This document shows, piece after piece, positions 11,101 through 22,561 of a DNA stretch of 64,000 nt; the first letter of the stretch is position 1; every line of letters begins with the position of its first letter. The position numbers and the translations under genes are program-made. Location of the stretch: positions 2,976,001 through 3,040,000 of the forward strand of contig NC_064652.1 of the NCBI RefSeq assembly GCF_001723175.1, given 5' to 3'. The notes beneath the pieces are model-generated. The model had not been told where the DNA came from and did not search any database. It saw only the letters and a program-made list of their open reading frames with translations. This DNA comes from Penicillium oxalicum (taxonomy: Eukaryota; Ascomycota; Eurotiomycetes; Eurotiales; Aspergillaceae).

Positions 11101-14100
11101 ACCTATACCTATAGGTTAGGGCTCGGATTTATAGTTAAAAGATACCTTAGTCGTAGAAATCTTATAGTAATATCCTATAGCTACCTACGCGGAATCTTAT
11201 AGTAGCTAAATCTTAATTTATCTAAAATTTTTAATATCTTTCCGTCTCTTATATTTTTAAATATTTTTAGTACTTTTATAGCGTTTTTAGAGGGCACTAT
11301 TAAAATATATAGTAAATTATAGCCTATTTTTAGTATCGGTATCTTATTTATTATACCGAAGTATCGCTATTAGGCTTCCGGATATCCTAAAAAATCTATC
11401 TCTATTCGTAGGTTCTAAAAATCTTTAGGCTATAGCTAGTATACTCCTAGACCGAAGTTTTCTTACTCGGAGAATATACCTTAAAGACTAACTTCCTAGT
11501 CCGGTCTTCCGAAAAGACTACTATTTTAACAGAACTATTAATTTTCTCCGTAGTAGAAGCTATTATATCGCGTAACTAGATTCGTCCTAGAGAATCTCTG
11601 CTATATAATCCTTTATAATTATATAGTAAGAGTACGTTATAATATCGCCGATTAAAATAGGTAAGTTTCCGTAACTCCGTAAAAGGGACGCGTTTAGCTA
11701 TTAATAGGTACTATATATAGCTTTAGATCTTTTCGAATATTAAGGTTTTAATACGTGCCGTTTCTAGGGAAATAAGATTAACTAATAATCCCTAATTAAT
11801 CGTAGCTTTAAGCTTATACCTATATACGTATACCTTTATACGCAAGAGCCCTCTAGTATATTCCTTAAACGTACCCGAATTTCGCGGCGCAGAGATTCGT
11901 ACTATCTCCTAAGATCCTATACCCGCGCGGTTACTTTATCTACTTTTATAACTCGCTAAGTAGTAGCGAAGTATATAGGCGTAGTAGTATTCGTAGTATT
12001 CGTAGTATTATAGTATTCGTAGTATTCGTAGTAATTATAGGCACCGAAGATTCGAAGGAATTCGCAATATTTCTAACTTAGCTACGTAGTTACGGTAATA
12101 TAATATCAGATTACCTAGTATAATCGTAGGCGGTATAGGAATAGCTAGCAATTTTCTAGTAATTTCTTCCTTATATTAGATAGTAGTATCCGCGGAAGGT
12201 TTTAGGCGCTTTTAGATAGTCGACGAATTTCCTAGTCTAGATAGGTAAGTAGGTCGAAAATCTTACGTCTTAACTAGCTCTCTAGGTCTAACTACCCTAG
12301 TCTTAGATTTCTTCTATAGAAGAATCTCGCGGCTAACTATTTAGTTAGCGATCCTGTTCCGCCTATAAATTTCTTCTATAGAAGAAATTCGTAAAGGGCT
12401 AGTACTATATCCTATTATATCGTCTTTATTAATAGTCGCTAGATAGTATCTGCTTAGTCGTATACTATATTTTTATAATTTCTAGACTAGTTAGAGCGCT
12501 TACGACTAGCTAGTTATCTATTAATAGCGAAGACTTCTCTCTTATATATTTCGTCTTCGCTTCCTTCTAATCCTTCGAAATTAGCGTCTTTTCTAAGAGA
12601 AATCCCTACTAAATCTACCTAAGTAGTATAAATTTATAGAGTATAGTAAGAATAGACCCTAAATATAATTAAGGCGTAGTAATAGTAGAGATAGCGTTAA
12701 CGCTTACGCGTTAATTCTTCTACTACTAGTACTAGTCCGGAACTATATCCTTCTAAAATTAGTTACCTCTTTTACGCGCCTCTAGTCTATTCTTACTAAC
12801 CCTTCTAAGTACTACCTATTTAGTTTATTCCGGTAGTATAGTCCTTTATTTTATATACTTAGATAGATAGGATAACTATTACCTAATACCCTTTATTCCT
12901 ATACTAGTAGTAACTATTAGATATCTATCTTATAGGTATATAAGTATATTATTTCGGTTATTATTTTTCGCGATTAGGTACTAAACTAAGACTCTCTATT
13001 TATTAGTAGCCTTCCGCTAGTCTTTAATAACCTTTAGTATATTTACTAATAGACTATTAAAAGCTTTCGTTAAACTTTCTAAATCCTATCCTCTTAGAGA
13101 GCTCGTATTCTTAATCGTAGAATCTCTATTTTTCGGAGTATCTATTATTTTCCGTCCTTATATATTTTTCTCTAGAATCTAGACCTAGATTCCTTTCTCG
13201 GTACTATATAGCCTATCGCGAGATTATAATCCTTCTAGTCCTAATTTAGATCCCTAGTAGCTTTTTCGATCTAATCGAAAGAGATCTATCTTTTACTCCT
13301 AGAAGGGTAGTTAATATTAATTTTCTCCTTCTTAATTAATTTCGATCTTAACTTTTTAGGTAGTCCTTCGATAAACTAAGTATATCGTTCTAAATCGCTA
13401 ATATCTCCTCTCTTTACTAGATATAAGGAAATAGACGAAAAGGTAGTTAAGTATATATAAAAGTCGTTCCTATTCGATACGATTCCTATAGAAATCTATA
13501 GCTAGATATATATAGGTAGCCTATAGGCTATCTATATCGCGATACTAATCTTTAAAGTCCTAGAAAAACTCTTCTTATTCTTCGCTTACTAGTTAGATTC
13601 GCCTTAACCTATATACGCTATAGCTAACTATAGTAATCTAGAAGGATCTCTAAAATTCGCGCGTTATTTCTTATATTATAGCGCTTATATATACGTTTAA
13701 AACTATCTAAGAATTCTAATATATTTCTGCCTTCGAATCGTAGCGTACTAGGGATCCTAGCTTAGGTATAGTCCTAACTATATATCGCAAAGTTTATATC
13801 TCCGAATTAGGCGTATAAACTTATGTTAGTATTAGCGAAGGAGCTAGTCTCGCGGTAGCGGCGGCGGTAGCTATACTCTCTCGCTAAACCCTTTAGGCGA
13901 TCCTTTAGCAGACTTAGAAGGGCTCGATTACTAGGATTACGATAGGTATCGAAAGAGGTTATATTCGTAGGTATATCTAAAGATATTCTATAGTCGTTTA
14001 GTTATTTAGATTACGATAATTACTTTAGCTTCGTAGGCTCTGTCTAGTCCGGATATTTTTAGGGTTTTTTAGGTATAATAGTATCTAGAGGGATATAGTA

Positions 14101-14262
14101 AGATTCGCAAGGTAATTAACTCTTTAAATTTAACGAAGTCGTAAAATTAGTAGCTAGTCTAGATAGTAGCGTAGTTCCTAATTCTTTTCGATTTTTCTTC
14201 TAGTTTCGTACTCTCTTTTATAGCCGTTTCCTTTCTTTTTTATCGCTTTTCGTCGTCTATTT
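11101..14262 (-). pseudogene. Probable gag/protease part of the minus-strand gypsy element
   Basis: This stretch lies upstream, on the minus strand, of the pol region at 7860-11100, where gag and protease should be. It is strongly AT-rich and RIP-mutated. I could follow only short pieces of frame and no zinc knuckle. The palindrome TTTCTTCTATAGAAGA occurs at about 12308 and 12370. The call rests mainly on position. Confidence 0.4.
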
Positions 14263-14379
14263 TAGACCTTGCAATTACTCGCGGCGAGCCGGCTCGTACC
14301 TCTAGCTCGAACTCGCGAGCTGGAAGACTCGCGAGTCCCTAGCCCGCGGAAAATTACTCGCGAGTAATTACAAGGCCTA
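14263..14379. mobile_element. hAT-type MITE, copy 2 (117 bp, internally deleted)
   Basis: The ends match the family and the flanks are a perfect 8-bp duplication, gtctattt, at 14255-14262 and 14380-14387. The central segment of the longer copies is absent; only the terminal GAGCC/GCGAG stretches remain. Confidence 0.9.
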
Positions 14380-14387
14380 GTCTATTT

Positions 14388-14921
14388 AGTATATATTTTT
14401 CTCGTGTGTTCTTCTGCAGAAGAATTTTATAACTACTGTTTTAGTATAGCATTCTCTTCTAGTAAGGTCTTTATATTAGCCGCCTATAGAAATCTTTCTA
14501 AAGCGATAAACTAACTCTATATGAAGTTCGGATAGACTAAGTTTATCTATTAATATAATTAGTCTAGAGATATTTTTAGTAATCGAATTAATATCTCTCG
14601 ATCCTCTTAGTATCGATTAGCTAATAATCCGCGAACGAGCTAGGTATACCGGTCGAATAAAGGTATAGTATTAGCCGTAAGACCTTCTATAGGAGTATCC
14701 CCTTATATATAGCTAAGAGTTACGTATTTAGCTATAATATAAGGTATTAGTTTCGAATAATAGTCCTAATTTCTCTCAATTTTCGTTAGGGTTAAACGCG
14801 TTGCCTACTTTTTCTGCAGAAAATTACAGAATTTCTTAATTATAGCGATAGTTGTAATAGTAGCGGTCGTAGTAGTCGTTCTAGTCGTCTTAGTCTTAGT
14901 AGCGGTAGTAGTCTTAGTAAT
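14388..14921 (+). other. Degenerate sequence, probably 3' body of a copia element
   Basis: A plus-strand frame with TAA/TAG breaks runs into a Val-rich stretch and, across the gypsy insertion at 14922-19803, into the frame at 19804-19900 that ends just before a polypurine tract and copia-type LTR. I therefore read it as the copia body that the gypsy element split. No domain is recognisable. Confidence 0.4.
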
Positions 14922-15176
14922 TATCACGGCGTAAGTTATACGTAGTGACTTAAGACGATTCACGATCGAATCGACCCCGCGTCGTCTTAGGGTAATAACC
15001 CTAAGGGCTCTGTGTAGGGCTATAGGAACTCGGTACGCGGAAACGCTATATATATATTATAGGAACTAGTAGAGACTACTAGACCCTAAGATTTAGTCTT
15101 TGAAATTAGACCCTGTAGACTTAGACTCTCTGTCTAGCTAATAGGTTCTCTGTCCTATAATACAGACCCCCTAATA
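14922..15176 (+). repeat. 5' LTR of the gypsy element
   Basis: The 255-bp repeat begins TATCACGGCG (RIP-changed from TG) and ends ACCCCCTAATA, probably from ...ACA. The same sequence forms the 3' LTR at 19388-19803 and, inverted, the LTR at 22081-22561. It contains a TTAGGGTAATAACCCTAA inverted repeat. Confidence 0.8.
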
Positions 15177-15299
15177 ATTACTAAATCTTCCTATTTAGCT
15201 ACCTAGAGAAGAAATATCTATACTAACGACCCGTTAATGATCTGCCCGTCTTATAGTAGCGGAATAATCCTAACGAGTTAGTAAGGGACTTAGATAATC

Positions 15300-16460
15300 C
15301 TCTAGTAAGCTTAGCCTAACCCCTCGGGACCTAGAAGATAGGTCTAGCTATAAGATATAGTCTCCTAAATAGGCCGAACTAAAGGAACAAAATACCCTTA
15401 ATCGCCTCCTAGCGCGGATCTAGTAACTCGAATATAAAGCTACGATTTAGCGATAAGATACCCCTAAACTATAACCCGCGCCTCCTCCTCCCTATCGATC
15501 CCGAGGCGTAGAGATTAAAATTAATAATATCTTATACTAACTAAGCTCTATATTAATCTTAGAGTAATATATCTAGTAGCTCGATAAATTAGAGTATATC
15601 TTCGAAGCGAGTCCTAACTAATATGTAAGTAATTTATATAAGATTCCTATTAGATTCTTTATATTAGAACTAATCTAATAGGCCTAGTAGACGAATTATA
15701 AGAAGACCGAGTTTATAGCCTAACGACCTACCTAGGATAATTTTGTTAACTAGATACTCGAATTTATCCGGGGTAGTCGATTTACTAAGGCTAATATTAC
15801 GGAAAAATACTATAGCGCTTATTAGCTTAAGGACTAAGATCTACGCGCGTTTTATAACTACCTCTAATCTATCGAAAATTATATAAATATTTAGAAGAAA
15901 GAGCGTACCCTTAGCTACTATACAAAGCTACGCCTAGTTCTTAAAAATATACTTAAAGTATTATACTAGAACGATCTTCTAGAGAATCGTACTAATATAG
16001 TTTCGGCCGCGATTTATATATAGGATAGCTAAGATATAGGACGCTAGAACCCTTCTCTATCTAGGATAAACCTAAAGAAGCGAAACTAGGAAGACTAGGA
16101 TTAAAAGAAATAATAGGAAAATACTAAGAAGTACTAACCCTCTTTCCGCGGACAAGAGACTACGAACCCTAATTAAAATACTCCTATCTTACCCTATCGT
16201 TAGTTCTATAGGAATAGGGATCTAACCTCGGTTACCTATTATATATATAGGAAAAAGGGATATTTTGCTCCTAACTATCCCTAGGTAAGACTAGACTAAG
16301 GATATCTAAATACGCGTATTAGCGAAATTACCGCTAATAACGGAACTAGGGAAGACTAGGAAAATACTAGCGAGTCGGAGTAAACTCTATAACCCTAACT
16401 TAATAGCTACTCGTAGAGATCCTCCTAATAATTAAGACTATTATATATATTAATAATACT
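15300..16460 (+). pseudogene. Gypsy gag, RIP-killed
   Basis: The frame includes a typical gag segment ending in a zinc-knuckle context at about 16225-16270. The knuckle now reads YYIYREKGYFAPNYP, where CxxC...H...C is expected: Cys and His codons (TGT, CAT) have become Tyr (TAT). This is a clear RIP footprint on a functional motif. Stops are TAA/TAG. Confidence 0.65.
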
Positions 16461-16863
16461 ACCCTTAAAATTAGCCTAGATACTAGCGCGAGCGTAAGCG
16501 TTATCGACTACGATCTTGCAAAATCCTATAAACTATAGTAAGCTACCCTCCGGATACCCGAGCTCTGTAACTTCTAGGATTAATATAGTAACGCTAAGGG
16601 GGCTTTCTATATCCTAATTATAGTAACCGATTAATAGGGAATTATAAAGACCTAGATAGTAGAGTATTATACTATTAACTAAGAAATAGGACCCCCTATA
16701 CTACTAGGGATACCTAGTTTATATATATAAGGAATCGTTATTAATACGGGTATATATTATTAGTACTTCGGGGTTAACTATCGAAACCTCGATTTACTTA
16801 CCCCCTATTAATTCACGAGATATATACGTAATAAGGTATATATCTTTACGGTAGTACCCTATT

Positions 16864-17113
16864 TAGGCCTTGCAATTACTCGCGAGTCTTCGGCTCGCGA
16901 GTTCGAGTCAGAAAGTCCGGCTCGCGAGCCGTACGACGGTAATACACTAGTAATCGAGCCGATCGAACCGCGAGTTTTTCTGGCTCGCTATATAATAATA
17001 AATTACCGGCTCGATTTTACAATACCGTACGAGCGGGAAGACTCGCGAGTCCTTGACTCGCGAGTTCGAGCCAGAAGTGCGAGCCGGCTCGCCGCGAGTA
17101 ATTGCAAGGTCTA
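16864..17113 (+). mobile_element. hAT-type MITE, copy 3 (250 bp)
   Basis: The family termini are present, with a perfect 8-bp target duplication, accctatt, at 16856-16863 and 17114-17121. It is inserted between the protease and RT parts of the gypsy pol pseudogene, so it is younger than that element. Confidence 0.92.
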
Positions 17114-18543
17114 ACCCTATTAGATTAACCTAGAGATAGATCTTAATACTCTTAATAATCCGCTCTTTAATAGCTCGCTTCTATCTACTAGCGTTAGAGG
17201 GAACCCCGAAAGGACCACAAATTATATAGGAATCGCTAGTTAGCCTAAAGAACTTTATAACTTCGAAGACTTATACTTAGCAGAAAGGGTAAGGACCCTA
17301 TCCTAGTATAAGAAGACTAATTATATAATTAACCTTATCCTAGGCTCTACTCTATCCTATAGGCCTATCTACCTCCTCTCTCGCGCTAAGCTCTAAGAAC
17401 TTAGAGAATATATTCGTGTAAATATAGAGAATAGTCGAATCCGCCTATTAAAAAGTCCTATAGGCGTATCTATCCTCTTTATACTAAAAAAAGATAGCGG
17501 ATTATAACTCTATATAGTCTACTAAGGACTTAATCATATTTTAGTAAAGAATCGCTACCCTCTTCTACTTATCTCCGAAATCCTTAATCGCCTTTTACGT
17601 ACTAGGAAGTTCTCTAAAATTAACGTTCGAGAGGCTTATTACCGTATCGGTATTAAGAAAGACGATAAGTAGAAAACCGTATTCTAAACGTAATAAAGCT
17701 ACTATAAGTATATAGTTATACCTTTTAGTCTTACTAATACTCTAGCTATATTCTAGAGCTATATCTATATTATACTATAAGGATACCTAGACCTTTTCTA
17801 CGTAGCCTATCTAGATAATATTTTAATCTTTTTAGAGGACGTTAAATTATATATAAAATACGTCCGACTTATCCTTAAAAGACTCTAGTAATATAAACTC
17901 TATATTAATCCTAATAAATACTCCTTCTACTAAGACTAGGTAGAATTCCTAGACTATATTATTAATACTACTAGAATATTAATAGACCCTTTATATATTA
18001 AGTTAATTCGGGAGTAGCTACTACTATCTATAATTAAGAAGGTCTAATCCTTTCTTAGATTTTATAACTTCTACTATTCGCTATTATTATAGTCTCTAAG
18101 CGCTTAGCAAAGTTAACTAGCCTAGTCTACTATAATATAAACCTAGTATCTCCTTCTTTAAGACCGAGATATTAGTCCGTACGTATTAAGAGAGGACCGA
18201 AAGCTATAATAAGGTTCTAGCGACGTAACGCTATCTTTTCCGAATAAAAACGATAGTACCTCTATAAAAGGAATTTATTAGAACGAATTATTAAGGAATT
18301 ATAGGCGATCCGTACCCTTTATATATACTTTAGACCTTCGAAAATATACTCCTTCTTATAGGCCTATACGATCCCTAAGAAAGTTATAGTAAGGTCCTTA
18401 CTTATCTAAAATAGATTAGAATAAATACTAACCGGCTAAACTAGAACGTACGATAGCCTAGGCGCTATAATAATCTCCTAGATACTATTAAAGATTACCT
18501 AATAAATCTTTAAGAGAAAATAGAATACCTATATATCCTAGAT

Positions 18544-18667
18544 TAGGCCTTATAATTACTCGCGAGTCCTCGGCTCGCGCAACTCGCGAACCGGCTCGCG
18601 CAACTCGCGAACCAGCTCGCGAGTCGAGTCCAAAAAGCCGGCTTACTACGAGTAATTATAAGGTCTA
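18544..18667. mobile_element. hAT-type MITE, copy 4 (124 bp, internally deleted)
   Basis: Family ends with a perfect 8-bp duplication, tcctagat, at 18536-18543 and 18668-18675. Some terminal bases have changed as by RIP (TTATAATTACTC against TTGCAATTACTC). The central segment is missing, as in copy 2. Confidence 0.88.
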
Positions 18668-19387
18668 TCCTAGATTATTAATATAGGAGTCTCACGACCT
18701 ATTAGTAATTCGGAATTATTTCGGGAAAGAGTAGAAAACTTATAGTCTTATATATATTATAGTTACTCTTATAGGTATTATAGAGTACCGACCCTAAGCA
18801 GTTAAACTCGTACTCTATAGCGAAAGAGACTATCGTAACTAGATAGTTATACTCTACCTTAGCCCTACCGAAATACTTTAGATACTAGAGAAAATTAGGG
18901 CTTATAGTTACGAAGTTTAGCGTAGGAGGTATATAGCCTATCCCGCTAGTAGCCTCGTAGCGATAATAATTCCGATAACGATAGGATATTCTAGAACTAA
19001 GTTTAAGCAAGAGAAATAGATTAAAGTTAAAATATCCTTATCCGCGGGAATATCGATTCTATAAATCTTCGAGAGCAAATCGTTAATAAAATACTCTATC
19101 GCGGATAGATTCTTAGCTCCCTAACCGACGCTAATCCGTCGAACAGGGATTAAACGCCCTAGCGCGCTTTCTTTTGAATAGTATCGCCGATAGTAGTAGG
19201 AAAGTACGGCTACGCAATATAGGAATCCTTTATTTACACCCGTATCTCCTAATTTTAAGGATATAGCGTTCCGTATACGATATACCTACGATTCCTTCCC
19301 TAAGTACTACGATAAAGTCCGGATTAGGATATTCCCTAGATAGAAATATCCCTAGTTAGGACGACTAGTATAGAAGGGGGGAATAGT

Positions 19388-19803
19388 TATTACGGCGTAA
19401 GTTATATATAGTAACTTAAGACGATTTATAATCGAATCGACCCCGCGTCGTCTTAGGGTAGCAACCCTAAGGGCTCTATATAGGGCTATAGGAACTCGGT
19501 ACGCGGAAACGCTATATATAATAGGCCTTGTAATTACTCGCGAGTTCGAGTTAGAAAGTCTGGCTCGCGAGCCGTACGACGGTAATATACTAGTAATCGA
19601 GCCGATCGAACCGCGAGTTTTTCTGGCTCGCTATATATATAATAATAAATTACTGGCTCGATTTTACAATACCGTACGAGCGGGAAGACTCGCGAGTCCT
19701 TGGCTCGCGAGTTCGAGCCAGAGGTACGAGCCGGCTCGCGAGTCGAGTCCAAAAAGCCGGCTCGCCGCGAGTAATTGCAAGGTCTAATACAGACCCCCTA
19801 ACA
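19388..19803 (+). repeat. 3' LTR of the gypsy element, interrupted by a MITE
   Basis: It matches the 5' LTR from 19388 to about 19521 and again from 19787 to 19803. About 100 bp of LTR between these parts, present in the 5' LTR, are missing at the MITE insertion point, so a deletion accompanied or followed that insertion. Confidence 0.8.
19522..19786 (+). mobile_element. hAT-type MITE, copy 5 (265 bp)
   Basis: Full family termini and the central segment are present. Unlike the other copies there is no 8-bp duplication: left flank atatataa, right flank atacagac. Comparison with the 5' LTR shows that the left flanking host sequence is deleted, which explains the missing repeat. Confidence 0.88.
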
Positions 19804-19914
19804 GTAATCTTAATAGCAGATTCTTTTATAATTATATCGTAGGAATAGTATAGTCCTCTATCTTAGCTACCTTTATTACAAAACCCCTACGTTAGTTACT
19901 AATAAAGAGGGGAA
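19804..19914 (+). pseudogene. C-terminal end of a copia polyprotein plus polypurine tract
   Basis: A short plus-strand frame with TAG stops ends in a TAA at about 19899, immediately before the purine tract AATAAAGAGGGGAA and the LTR at 19915. It continues the frame seen before 14921, so the gypsy element was inserted into this copia body. Confidence 0.45.
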
Positions 19915-20249
19915 TACTTACGGCAGTCTAATCTTACTGATAGGTCGAGTTATAGAGGAAATAAACTAAACCTATAAGCACGTAAGTCCTAGAATCCTCT
20001 AAGGTAATCGTAAGATCCGATATCAAGTACTAAAGGCGGGAATCAAAAAGAGTATAATATTACGAGCGTAAGGAATCCGACTATAAAGACTATCCTGAAT
20101 CCTCCGTCTAAACTGTTAATTAAGTATATTAATAATAATCGATCCCGCAAGCTAGGTCCTAGTCAACCTTTCTCGACGGTAAGGCTCTTAGGTATCTCCT
20201 ACTACTAAACACCCGCCGTTAAGTACATACAACCAAATCCCCCACTATA
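19915..20249 (+). mobile_element. Copia-type 3' LTR, copy 2
   Basis: 335 bp, near-identical to 4217-4552 apart from RIP-type transitions. The start reads TA where TG is canonical. It directly abuts the truncated gypsy copy at 20250, which suggests the copia element was inserted into that gypsy copy. Confidence 0.7.
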
Positions 20250-21743
20250 ATACCTATATTAATAACGATTCCTTATATATATAAACTAGGTATCCCTAGT
20301 AGTATAGGGGGTCCTATTTCTTAGTTAATAGTATAATACTCTACTATCTAGGTCTTTATAATTCCCTATTAATCGGTTACTATAATTAGGATATAGAAAG
20401 CCCCCTTAGCGTTACTATATTAATCCTAGAAGTTACAGAGCTCGGGTATCCGGAGGGTAGCTTACTATAGTTTATAGGATTTTGCAAGATCGTAGTCGAT
20501 AACGCTTACGCTCGCGCTAGTATCTAGGCTAATTTTAAGGGTAGTATTATTAATATATGTAGTAGTCTTAATTATTAGGAGGATCTCTATAAGTAGCTAT
20601 TAAGTCGGGGTTATAGAGTTTACTCCGACTCGCTAGCGTTCCCTAGTCTTCTATAATTCTATCGTTAGCGGTAATTTCGCTAATACGCGTATTTAGATAT
20701 CCCTAGCTAGATCTTACCTAGGGATAGTTAGAAGCAAAATATCCCTTTTTCCTATATATTTAATAAGTAACTAAGATTAGGTCTCTATTTCTGTAAAGCT
20801 AATAATAGGGTAAGATAGGAGTATTTTAATTAGGGTTCGTAGTCTCTCGCCTGCGGAAAAAGGGTTAGTACTTCTTAGTATTTTCCTATTATCTCTTTTA
20901 ATCCTAGTCTTCCTAGTTTTACTTCTTCGGGTTTATCCTAGATAAAGGAGGGTTCCGGTATTCTATACCTTAGCTATCCTATATATAAATTATAGCTAAA
21001 ACTATATTAGTACGATTCTCTAGGAGGTCGTTCTAGTATAATACTTTAAGTTTATTTTTAAGGACTAGGCGTAGCTTTATATAGTAGCTAAGGATACGCT
21101 CTTTCTTCTAAATATTTATATAATTTTCGATAGATTAGAGGTAGTTATAAAACGCGCGTAGATCTTAGTCCTCGAGCTAATAAGCGCTATAATATTTTTC
21201 CGTAATATTAGCCTTAGTAAATCGACTACCCCGGATAAATTCGAGTATCTAGTTAACAAAATTATCCTAGGTAGGCTATTAGGCTATAAACTTAGTCTTC
21301 TTATAATTCGTCTACTAGGTCTATTAGGTTAGTTCTAATATAAAGAATCCGATAGGAATTTTATATAAATTACTTATATATTAGTTAGGACTCGCTTCGA
21401 AGATATACTCTAATTTATCGAGCTACTAGATATATTACTCTAAGATTAATATAGAGCTTAGTTAGTATAAGATATTATTAATCTTGATCTCTATATCTCG
21501 GGATTAATAGGGAGGAGGAGACGCGGATTAAAGTTTAGGGGTGTCTCGTCGCCGAATCGTAGTTTTACGTTCGAGTTACTAGATCCGCGCTAGAAGGCGA
21601 TCGAGGGTATTTTGTTCGTTTTGTTCAGCCTATTCAGAAGACCGTATCTCGTAGCTAAACCTATCTTCTAGGTCCTAAGGGGTAGGCTAAGCTTACTAGA
21701 GGGTTATCTAAGTCCCTTACTAGCTCGTCGGGATCGTTCCGCT

Positions 21744-21991
21744 TAGGCCTTGCAATTACTCGCGAGTTCGAGTCAGGAAGTCCGGCTCGCGAGCCATACG
21801 ACGGTAATACACTAGTAATCGAGCCGATCGAACCGCGAGTTTTTCTAGCTCGCTATATATAATAATAAATTACTGGCTCGATTTTACAATACCGTACAAG
21901 CGGGAAGACTCGCGAGTTCGAGCCAGAAGTACGAGCTGGCTCGCGAGTCGAGTCCAAAAAGCCGGCTCGCCGCGAGTAATTGCAAGGTCTA
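21744..21991 (+). mobile_element. hAT-type MITE, copy 6 (248 bp)
   Basis: Family termini with a perfect 8-bp duplication, gttccgct, at 21736-21743 and 21992-21999. It is inserted near the gag start of the reverse gypsy copy. Confidence 0.92.
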
Positions 21992-22080
21992 GTTCCGCTA
22001 CCGTAAGACGAGCGGATCGTTAATAGGTCGTCGGTATAGATATTTCTTCTCTAGGTAGCTAAATAGGAAGATTTAGTAAT

Positions 22081-22561
22081 TATTAGGGGGTCTGTATCGT
22101 AGGACAGAGAACCTATTAGCTAGGCAGAGAGTCTAAGTCTATAGGGTCTGATTTCAAAGACTGAATCTTAGGGTCTAGTAGTCTCCACTAGTTCCTATAA
22201 TATATATATAGCGTTTCCGCGTACCGAGTTCCTATAGCCCTACATAGATGTTAGGACTACCTGTCTAGTCCTGCGGAGGTTCGGATCAGAGTGAAGGTCC
22301 CAGGGTGACCCCTAGTATATGATTCAGACTAATCGCTGAGGAACTAAGGTGGCTGCTCCTGTGAGCAGTAGTTAGGGCCCGCGGGTACGGCGGGACATAA
22401 CTACATCTTGCGCAAAAGTACTACGGCGGCCTATAGGCCCCATGTGCGTAGTGCGGCTGGGTCGTAACAATAGAGCCCTTAGGGTTGTTACCCTAAGGCG
22501 ACGCGGGGTCGATTCGATCGTGAATCGTCTTGAGTCACTACGCATGACTTGCGCCGTGATA
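22081..22561 (-). repeat. 5' LTR of the reverse gypsy copy, split by a second LTR
   Basis: On the minus strand it starts TATCACGGCG at 22561 and ends at about 22081, matching the LTR at 14922-15176. A 221-bp element (22249-22469) interrupts it at the stretch that reads AGAGCCCTTA on the plus strand. Confidence 0.8.
22249..22469. mobile_element. Apparent solo LTR nested in a gypsy LTR
   Basis: The 221-bp insert begins TGTTAGGACT and ends GTCGTAACA, so it has TG...CA ends with a 5-bp inverted TGTTA/TAACA. It is flanked by a perfect 5-bp duplication, ataga, at 22244-22248 and 22470-22474. The uninterrupted gypsy LTR shows that only one copy of this pentamer was there before. Its base composition is balanced and it shows little RIP, so it looks younger than its host or escaped RIP. 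No coding capacity. Confidence 0.75.

Larger units (their letters stand above)
16461..19370 (+). pseudogene. Gypsy pol (protease and reverse transcriptase), RIP-killed
   Basis: The aspartic protease motif survives as LDTSASVSVID at about 16476-16508 (DTGA expected). RT begins around 17380, with the fingers motif KKDSG near 17490, the phrase NRYPLPL near 17545, and the catalytic box now AYLDNILIF at about 17804-17830, where YLDD is usual; the second Asp has become Asn. RNase H-like sequence follows to about 18500. MITE copies 3 and 4 interrupt the frame. Stops are TAA/TAG. Confidence 0.7.
14922..19803 (+). mobile_element. Gypsy LTR retrotransposon, complete but RIP-mutated (4.9 kb)
   Basis: Two related LTRs (14922-15176 and 19388-19803) bound a gag-pol body, and the whole is flanked by a perfect 5-bp duplication, gtaat, at 14917-14921 and 19804-19808. 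A polypurine tract (AGAAGGGGGGAATAG) precedes the 3' LTR. The order is gag, protease, RT, RNase H-like. Three hAT MITEs (16864, 18544, 19522) were inserted later. A second copy of the same family lies reversed at 20250-22561. I saw no clear integrase, so a segment after RNase H may be missing. Confidence 0.85.
20250..22561 (-). mobile_element. Gypsy element, truncated reverse copy (5' LTR, gag, protease)
   Basis: Read on the minus strand from 22561, this repeats the 5' LTR, gag and protease parts of the element at 14922. It stops at 20250 in the sequence just after the protease motif, where the copia LTR joins. All frames carry TAA/TAG stops. Inside it sit MITE copy 6 (21744-21991) and an apparent solo LTR (22249-22469). 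Confidence 0.8.
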
